Positions 62,750 through 64,000 of a stretch of 64,000 nt of DNA are shown here, piece by piece. The notes beneath the pieces were generated by a model. The model was not told the origin of the DNA and made no database searches. It saw only the letters and a program-made list of their open reading frames with translations. A program made the translations under genes and the position numbers. The DNA lies in NCBI RefSeq assembly GCF_016920785.2, contig NW_024609846.1, forward strand, positions 91,840,888 through 91,904,887, given 5' to 3'. This DNA is from Ixodes scapularis. Taxonomy: Eukaryota > Arthropoda > Arachnida > Ixodida > Ixodidae. Each line of letters opens with the position of its first letter. The first letter of the stretch is position 1.

Positions 62750-64000
62750 GTAATTTCGAACTTTAACAGAGCTATATTTGTGTGACTAAAGTAGAAGTAT
62801 ATTTAACTTACAGCTAGAAATTCTACAGATTTTTAATAATAAATATAAAAGTTATTGTATGAAGGTTAAGGGAAAACCCGTGTGATGTCTCAGGTTTGCT
62901 CACTATTGAGAAGCCTCCAAAAGAAACATTAAATGTTTCTAACTTTCACCCCACCATACCTAGGTCACGTTGACATGTATTTTCAAAGCAAAAGTTATTC
63001 TTAAATAAATGATTGTACGCGTTTATTTTGTCACACACCTTCTATTGCATACCGTAATATCACTAGAAATAGCGCGCCTAAAATTGAGAGCGAATGGGGT
63101 ACGAGATGTGATGAATGGGCTAAGCTTCGGCGCGAGATAAAAAGGAAGTAAAACAAAAATGCTAGTATAAGATTTAGTTACCTGACTGTGAAAGTCCTTC
63201 CGAGTCAGCAGTGCCCGCTTATCTCCCACTGTGGATAAGTAACACCATTTCTGCCGAGCTCCCCATTGGCCAGCGCCTGGATTCACTAGAAGTGGGCTAT
63301 ATTTTGGTGTTTATGAAACAATATCAAATCATACCGAAGATAGGGGTGGCATATCTTTCGGCAGTCCGAGAACATGATTGCGCTTTTAGAGACGGACGAC
63401 AGCGGAAAGCCAACAAAATTTACTAACTTCAGTTGGTTGATATTCAGGGAGACATGAGTATAAATACTCTGCGCCATCGCGCCAATCAATTTATACTTTG
63501 GCCTGCCGCGGTTCGCAAGAACTGGGTCACTTTACGTGCCAGATCAATCAAGGCCATGCTGACGCACCGATTCACATAACATTTTATCAGGCCTGACTCT
63601 ATATTTTAGCAAACCGTCACCATATTCCACGCAGCGCACTGCCGGAGTCTTAGAAGCATGCTTTACAGCGGGCTTCCGAGTGATACCGTGGCCGAGTGGC
63701 GCACCGCTTAAAAAAACGCTGAGCCTAAAAAAGCCTTTTTTTTTTTTGTCACCATCATTCTAAAGTGGTACACTTTCAGTTTCGGTTGCAAACTAAAAAG
63801 TTTGTATTGTAACATAAACCCTGGGAAAAAATTTTGTTCTTTTTCTTTTGACGATCATTAATTTTGAGACATGCATTTCCTAACCAGGTAGAAACATAAT
63901 TCTTTTTTAGGTTCAGGGTTCTTTTAAAAGCATGCTTCAAAGGCTCGGGTTGTGCGGTACACGGAACACGGTAATGGTTTGCTAGAAGTCCCTTATGATA
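62750..64000. other. intron 3 side of the metallopeptidase, no further exon seen
   Basis: No frame with M13 wording and splice sites is found to the window end. A truncated tRNA-like A box (ccgtggccgagtggcgcacc, 63687-63706) suggests a SINE fragment. Confidence 0.5.

Overview
The window is eukaryotic and most likely comes from a hard tick (Ixodidae, Ixodes-like). This is inferred from the repeat mix (CR1/Jockey-type LINEs, a Penelope-like element with GIY-YIG nuclease, short-LTR Gypsy elements, tRNA-headed SINE, many TIR/MITE families) and from spliced exons of an M13 (neprilysin-type) metallopeptidase; no species can be fixed from sequence alone. There are no operons, Shine-Dalgarno sites or prokaryotic genes. 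One 100-N assembly gap lies at 36454-36553.

Layout. 1-9.9 kb: a broken minus-strand LINE (about 2583-6040) split by a TA-flanked MITE, then a solo LTR and degenerate sequence. 9944-20978: an 11-kb block with matching hAT-type ends and an identical 8-bp flank on each side; inside are a nearly intact minus-strand Gypsy (11960-16362, identical 5-bp target duplication, LTRs differing at about two bases), an element filled with CACGTG palindromes, a TTAA-flanked MITE and a palindromic MITE. 21.3-30.4 kb: a plus-strand LINE broken by a second, older Gypsy (23483-27897), a 598-bp element with 8-bp target duplication, a Myb/SANT-like element and a solo LTR. 31.4-35.9 kb: a minus-strand Penelope-like element whose RT and GIY-YIG halves are separated by a 1.65-kb TIR element carrying a broken THAP-like domain and a tandemly doubled unknown gene. 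35.9-44.7 kb: Gypsy fragment, gap, second copies of the minisatellite element and of the TTAA MITE, a SINE, a solo LTR and a tRNA-like repeat.

The likely host gene is a secreted M13 metallopeptidase on the plus strand. Exon 1 (44781-44862, signal peptide, TATA box upstream) is phase-compatible with exons at 62449-62508 and 62588-62749, which encode the N-terminal VCxTPEC and PCDDFYxYVC motifs; later exons lie outside the window. The proposed 17.6-kb first intron is full of transposons: a second THAP-element copy, a 3-kb hAT carrying a recognisable transposase C-terminus, two 310-bp palindromic MITEs, two further hAT-type elements with (near-)perfect 8-bp duplications, inverted repeats, and a promoter-bearing gene of arginine-rich RAAxPE repeats disabled by a one-base frameshift.

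All boundaries were read by eye. Terminal inverted repeats and target duplications are directly visible; superfamily names follow from duplication length and motifs and are inferences.
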